NCBI RefSeq assembly: GCF_016811915.1
Contig: NZ_CP069127.1
Location: 684,001-748,000 of the forward strand
Source of the DNA: Brevibacillus choshinensis
Lineage (GTDB): Bacteria; Bacillota; Bacilli; Brevibacillales; Brevibacillaceae
Direction: 5' to 3'
Length of the DNA: 64,000 nucleotides
Shown: piece after piece, positions 60,974 through 64,000 of the stretch
Numbering within the stretch: position 1 is the first letter of the stretch
How the letters are laid out: every line of letters begins with the position of its first letter
Made by a program: the position numbers and the translations under genes
Notes under the pieces: model-generated
Told to the model about the DNA's origin: nothing
The model's database searches: none
Seen by the model: only the letters and a program-made list of their open reading frames with translations

Positions 60974-62620
60974 TTATTTGACGACGGAAGTGAACTTGAA
61001 GTATGCGCCACCCAGTGGGAAGATGACGAAGTCTTTGACCTTGTCATTTTTCACATAAGGGCTGCCACGGAAGTTGATCGGTGCGAGTGGCATTTCATCC
61101 ATGAGGATTGTCTCTGCTTCTAGCAAAATTTGTTTGCGCTTATCCAGATTCGGCTCATGGTAGCTCTGGTCGATCAGCTCTTTAAACTTCGGATTCTCCC
61201 AGTCTGGATGGTTGTTTCCGCCTGTCTTGTCGCGGAACATCTCCAGGAAGTTGATCGGGTCATTGAAGTCGGCACCCCATTGGAAGCGGATCATGTCAAA
61301 GTTGGCTTGCGATCTCATGTCACGATACACTTTCAGTTCGGCGGTGTAGAGCTTCACGTCTACGCCGAGCGTTTTCTTCCATTGGTCTTGCAGGGCTTCC
61401 GCGACTTTTTTATTGACGTCAGTCGTGTCAAAGGTGTAAGTGACTTCCGGGAACTTGGACAACCCCAGTTCCTTCATGCCTTCTGCCAGGAGCTGCTTCG
61501 CTTTTTCAGCATCTTCCTTGAAATAGCCATCCTGCTTCAAGCCCATGGAGGTAGGTACCCAGCCGTAAGCTGCCGGCACGCCTGTCTGCAGGATGTTGTC
61601 GATGATTTCCTGACGGTTGATGGCATAGGAGAAAGCTTGTCTGATCTTTTTGTTGTTGAATGGCGGCTTGGTGGTGTTGAAGACGACGGACTGAGTGCCA
61701 GGGTTGTCGGCTACCATCAATTTGCCTTGATCTTTGATCGATTGGATCGCGTCCGCTGGCAGGGTGGAGGCCGGATAGCCGCCCCAGTCCACTTCACCGT
61801 TTTCAAACATGGAGAAAGCGGTGTTGTTGTCATCAATCATGACGATTTCCAGACGGTCCAGCTTGACGTTGTCTTTATCCCAGTAGGTAGGGCTCTTGGT
61901 AAACACGATTTTGCTCTTGTGCTCCCAAGATTCCATGTTGAATGGTCCGTTGGAGACGATCGTTTTTGCTTCTCCTGCCCAATTCGGGTTGCCCTCCACG
62001 GTTTTTTGATGGAGAGGGAACAAGGTTGGGAAGAAGGTCAGCTCACGGAAAAACGGAGTAGGAGACTTCAAGTCGAATTCGACCGTGTAGTCGTCCAGCG
62101 CTTTTACACCTACGTCCTCGGCTTTGCCTTTGCCCGTGTTGAATTCTTCTCCGCCTTTGATGTAGTAGAGCTGGTAGGCGTATTCGGAAGCCGTTTTCGG
62201 ATCCAGATTGCGTCTGATCGCATAGACGAAATCATTCGCGGTCACAGGGTCGCCGTTGTTCCACTTGGCTTCCTTGCGAATCTTGAAGGTGAATTTCGTG
62301 TAATCCTCGTTGTTGGTGAAGCTCTCCGCTGTGGCGTTGGTCAGTTGACCATTCAGGTCGTAGTTGGTCAGACCTTCGAACGCAGCGTAGATCATGTCAA
62401 ACGAGTCTGCGTCGACAGCGATCCCAGGGTCCATGGAAGGCGGCTCGCTGTTAATGCTCCAGTGCAACACCATCGGTTCTGTCTTTGTAGCCTCAGTCGG
62501 TGCTGCTGGAGTCTGTGCAGATGAATCGGGTGTGGTCGGCTGAGATGTGTTGGAACAGCCTGCTAGAACCCCACCAAATAACAGGGTTAGACAGGTTGCC
62601 AGTGCAAGGCCCTTTTTCAT
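60974..62620 (-). CDS. Oligopeptide-binding lipoprotein (OppA-like)
   Basis: The 548-residue precursor has a lipoprotein signal (ALATCLTLLFGGVLAGC) and a serine/threonine/proline-rich linker. The body is SBP_bac_5: VLHWSINSEPPSMDPGIAVD, the segment KEAKWNNGDPVTANDFVYAI that is the family signature, and IRQAFSYAINRQEI. It delivers peptides to a membrane transporter that is not encoded here. AGGGGGATC precedes the ATG at 62620. A regulator gene is divergent on the other side. Confidence 0.92.
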   Translation of the reverse strand: MKKGLALATCLTLLFGGVLAGCSNTSQPTTPDSSAQTPAAPTEATKTEPMVLHWSINSEPPSMDPGIAVDADSFDMIYAAFEGLTNYDLNGQLTNATAESFTNNEDYTKFTFKIRKEAKWNNGDPVTANDFVYAIRRNLDPKTASEYAYQLYYIKGGEEFNTGKGKAEDVGVKALDDYTVEFDLKSPTPFFRELTFFPTLFPLHQKTVEGNPNWAGEAKTIVSNGPFNMESWEHKSKIVFTKSPTYWDKDNVKLDRLEIVMIDDNNTAFSMFENGEVDWGGYPASTLPADAIQSIKDQGKLMVADNPGTQSVVFNTTKPPFNNKKIRQAFSYAINRQEIIDNILQTGVPAAYGWVPTSMGLKQDGYFKEDAEKAKQLLAEGMKELGLSKFPEVTYTFDTTDVNKKVAEALQDQWKKTLGVDVKLYTAELKVYRDMRSQANFDMIRFQWGADFNDPINFLEMFRDKTGGNNHPDWENPKFKELIDQSYHEPNLDKRKQILLEAETILMDEMPLAPINFRGSPYVKNDKVKDFVIFPLGGAYFKFTSVVK

Positions 62621-62831
62621 AGTGATCCCCCTTGAAGAAAATGAAAGCATGTATTCAGAATATTTCTTTCTCTTTTTAAAGGCAATTCAAAACTTATCTT
62701 TATCGGCAAAAATATTCGTGATCCTGTTCGTTTTTCCTAGTGTTCATGCTACCCCATTACGTGGAGGCATCCTTGTCTGATATAGTAGGAGTTACATATC
62801 TCAAATTCATGATCAGGAGCTAATCGGAACT

Positions 62832-64000
62832 ATGTACAAAATAGGTGTGGTGGGCCCGCCCCCTTCAGTAGAGCGGATTTTGGCAGTCGCCAATGAGTTT
62901 GAACACGGCATCGAATTTGTCCCGATCACCTATGAGGATGCGAAGGTCGTGAGCAGCATTGTCTCGGAGCGTAATTGGGAATTCAATGGATGGTTCTTTT
63001 CGGGGCCGATCCCGTTCACCATTGCCAAAAACGCACTGAGTCAGGACGCGAACATCGTGTATTGTCCGCCAACCGGATCGAATCTGTATCGCTGCTTCAT
63101 TCAGATGTCGATTGAGCATGATGAGGTCGTCAAGCGCGTGTCCGTCGACATGATCGAATCAGAAGGGATGTATCTGCAAGAATCGTTGTATGAGCTCGAC
63201 ATTCCCGAAGAGGACATGCATGTTTTGACGTACGACGAGAATTACGACGCGGAGAAAATCATCCAATTTCATCTCGACCTGTGGAAGGAAGGGAAGACGC
63301 AAGGGGCCTTTACGACGCTCTTTGCTGTAGAGCGTGCGCTGCAAAAGGAAGGCATACCCGTCTACCGGGTACTGATGACGAAAATGGAAATCCGGCAAGC
63401 CATGAAAATCGTGATTGAAAAAGCGAAAAGTTCGTATTTCAAAGATACTCAGATCGGCGTAGAAATCATCGAGCTGGAGCAGATGGACAAGATCGCGGAA
63501 CGGGCAAAAACGAGATTTCACCTGCAGCATTTGGAGCTGAAAATCAGACAGATCCTGCTGCTTTTGTGCGAAAAGCTGGATGGCTCGCTCTTGGCCAACG
63601 GCAACGGCCGCTATCAGATTTTCAGTACACGCGGCGCGATCCAACGGGAGATCGAGATGCTCCGGAACACGGTTCAGCAGCTATCGCTGGAAGCGGATGT
63701 CCCAGTTGCAGTCGGCGTAGGGTTTGGGGAAACAGCCTTCTCGGCGGAAAACAATGCCCGTAAGGCGATCCAGCATGCGAAGGAAAGGCCCGAATTCGGG
63801 ATTGTCATCGTTCAGGATGATGGCGTCATCATCGAATCGGTGGGGGAAACGGAGCAGCTGTCGTACTCGTACCGTTCCAGCGACAGAGAGCTGCTGGACA
63901 AGCTGAACAAGGCCAATGTCAGCGTCAAAACCTATCACAAGATCGAAGCGCTGATACAGCGAATGGGCTGGAGCACGTTTACCACGACGGACATCGCATC
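62832..64000 (+). CDS. Uncharacterised regulator with GGDEF-like middle part, 3' partial
   Basis: The frame is open to the window edge (389 codons shown). It begins YKIGVVGPPPSVERILAVAN, reminiscent of receiver or PurR-like folds. An internal region (SLLANGNGRYQIFSTRGAIQ then VPVAVGVGFGETAFSAENNA and RKAIQHAKERP) is typical of degenerate GGDEF-like domains of transcription factors. From about residue 355 a helix-turn-helix (LLDKLNKANVSVKTYHKIEA) begins. So it is probably a DNA-binding sensor. AGGAG precedes the ATG at 62832. It is divergent from the peptide-binding lipoprotein gene and could control it. Confidence 0.6.
   Translation, partial: MYKIGVVGPPPSVERILAVANEFEHGIEFVPITYEDAKVVSSIVSERNWEFNGWFFSGPIPFTIAKNALSQDANIVYCPPTGSNLYRCFIQMSIEHDEVVKRVSVDMIESEGMYLQESLYELDIPEEDMHVLTYDENYDAEKIIQFHLDLWKEGKTQGAFTTLFAVERALQKEGIPVYRVLMTKMEIRQAMKIVIEKAKSSYFKDTQIGVEIIELEQMDKIAERAKTRFHLQHLELKIRQILLLLCEKLDGSLLANGNGRYQIFSTRGAIQREIEMLRNTVQQLSLEADVPVAVGVGFGETAFSAENNARKAIQHAKERPEFGIVIVQDDGVIIESVGETEQLSYSYRSSDRELLDKLNKANVSVKTYHKIEALIQRMGWSTFTTTDIA

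Noticed and set aside
61130..62524. Long plus-strand open frame opposite the oligopeptide-binding gene
   Set aside because: It is a shadow of the SBP_bac_5 coding sequence.
1..64000. Search by eye for tRNA, rRNA, CRISPR arrays, prophage modules and large tandem repeats
   Set aside because: No clover-leaf, rRNA block, regularly spaced repeat or phage structural genes were recognised; a tool-based scan could still find small ones.

Overview
The window looks like chromosomal DNA of a spore-forming, low-to-mid GC Gram-positive bacterium, most likely Brevibacillus or a close Paenibacillaceae relative. This rests on strong purine-rich ribosome binding sites with many TTG and GTG starts, lipoprotein signals, an S-layer-homology protein, a YhcN/YlaJ-type spore lipoprotein, a desaturase-DesK-DesR cold-sensing operon and a TcyP cystine carrier. 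No rRNA, tRNA or CRISPR array was recognised. The genus is an inference; no database was searched.

Left part (1-7300): the end of an ABC-2 permease, an EamA exporter, glucokinase, a diacylglycerol-kinase-type lipid kinase, an iron-sulfur RNA uridine methyltransferase, and a GntR regulator plus EamA exporter operon with a perfect 20-bp palindrome in its promoter.

Accessory stretch (7300-13900): a minus-strand two-gene operon encodes a 620-residue protein with a Cry-toxin domain-I-like helical bundle and a beta-rich C-terminal module, followed by a 286-residue single-pass membrane protein. Next come a truncated quinone-oxidoreductase relic, a DinB protein, a VOC protein and an ECF sigma factor with a C-terminal SnoaL-like domain.

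Middle (13900-29900): a divergent TetM-like GTPase, AlkD-like, TPR, FMN reductase and spore lipoprotein genes; an unknown two-gene pair (18955-20412); a radical SAM/SPASM protein; a HEAT protein; and an IS200/IS605-type element with frameshifted tnpA and intact-looking tnpB. The right end of that element abuts the start codon of a MerR regulator. Then follows an exporter operon: a small leader ORF, an FtsX-type permease, an ATPase fused to a cyclic-nucleotide-binding domain, and a membrane-fusion protein.

Centre-right (29900-41100): a minus-strand hydrolase, Baeyer-Villiger monooxygenase and SDR (frameshifted) set resembling the cyclohexanol pathway chnC-chnB-chnA, with a divergent LuxR-type regulator. 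Small enzymes, a secreted amidohydrolase, structured intergenic repeats and the des-desK-desR operon follow.

Right part (41100-64000): a DeoR-controlled eight-gene operon (FGGY kinase, M42 peptidase, BtpA/SgcQ protein, sugar ABC transporter) that looks like an ABC-transporter version of the enterobacterial sgc cluster. After it come speD, an ankyrin lipoprotein, an SLH protein, a two-component system, a nitrilase-family amidase, tcyP, an MFS carrier with a long inverted repeat in its leader, an oligopeptide-binding protein and a partial regulator running off the edge. Two copies of a long stem-loop repeat (37797-38001 and 57370-57468) share their termini and a core motif.
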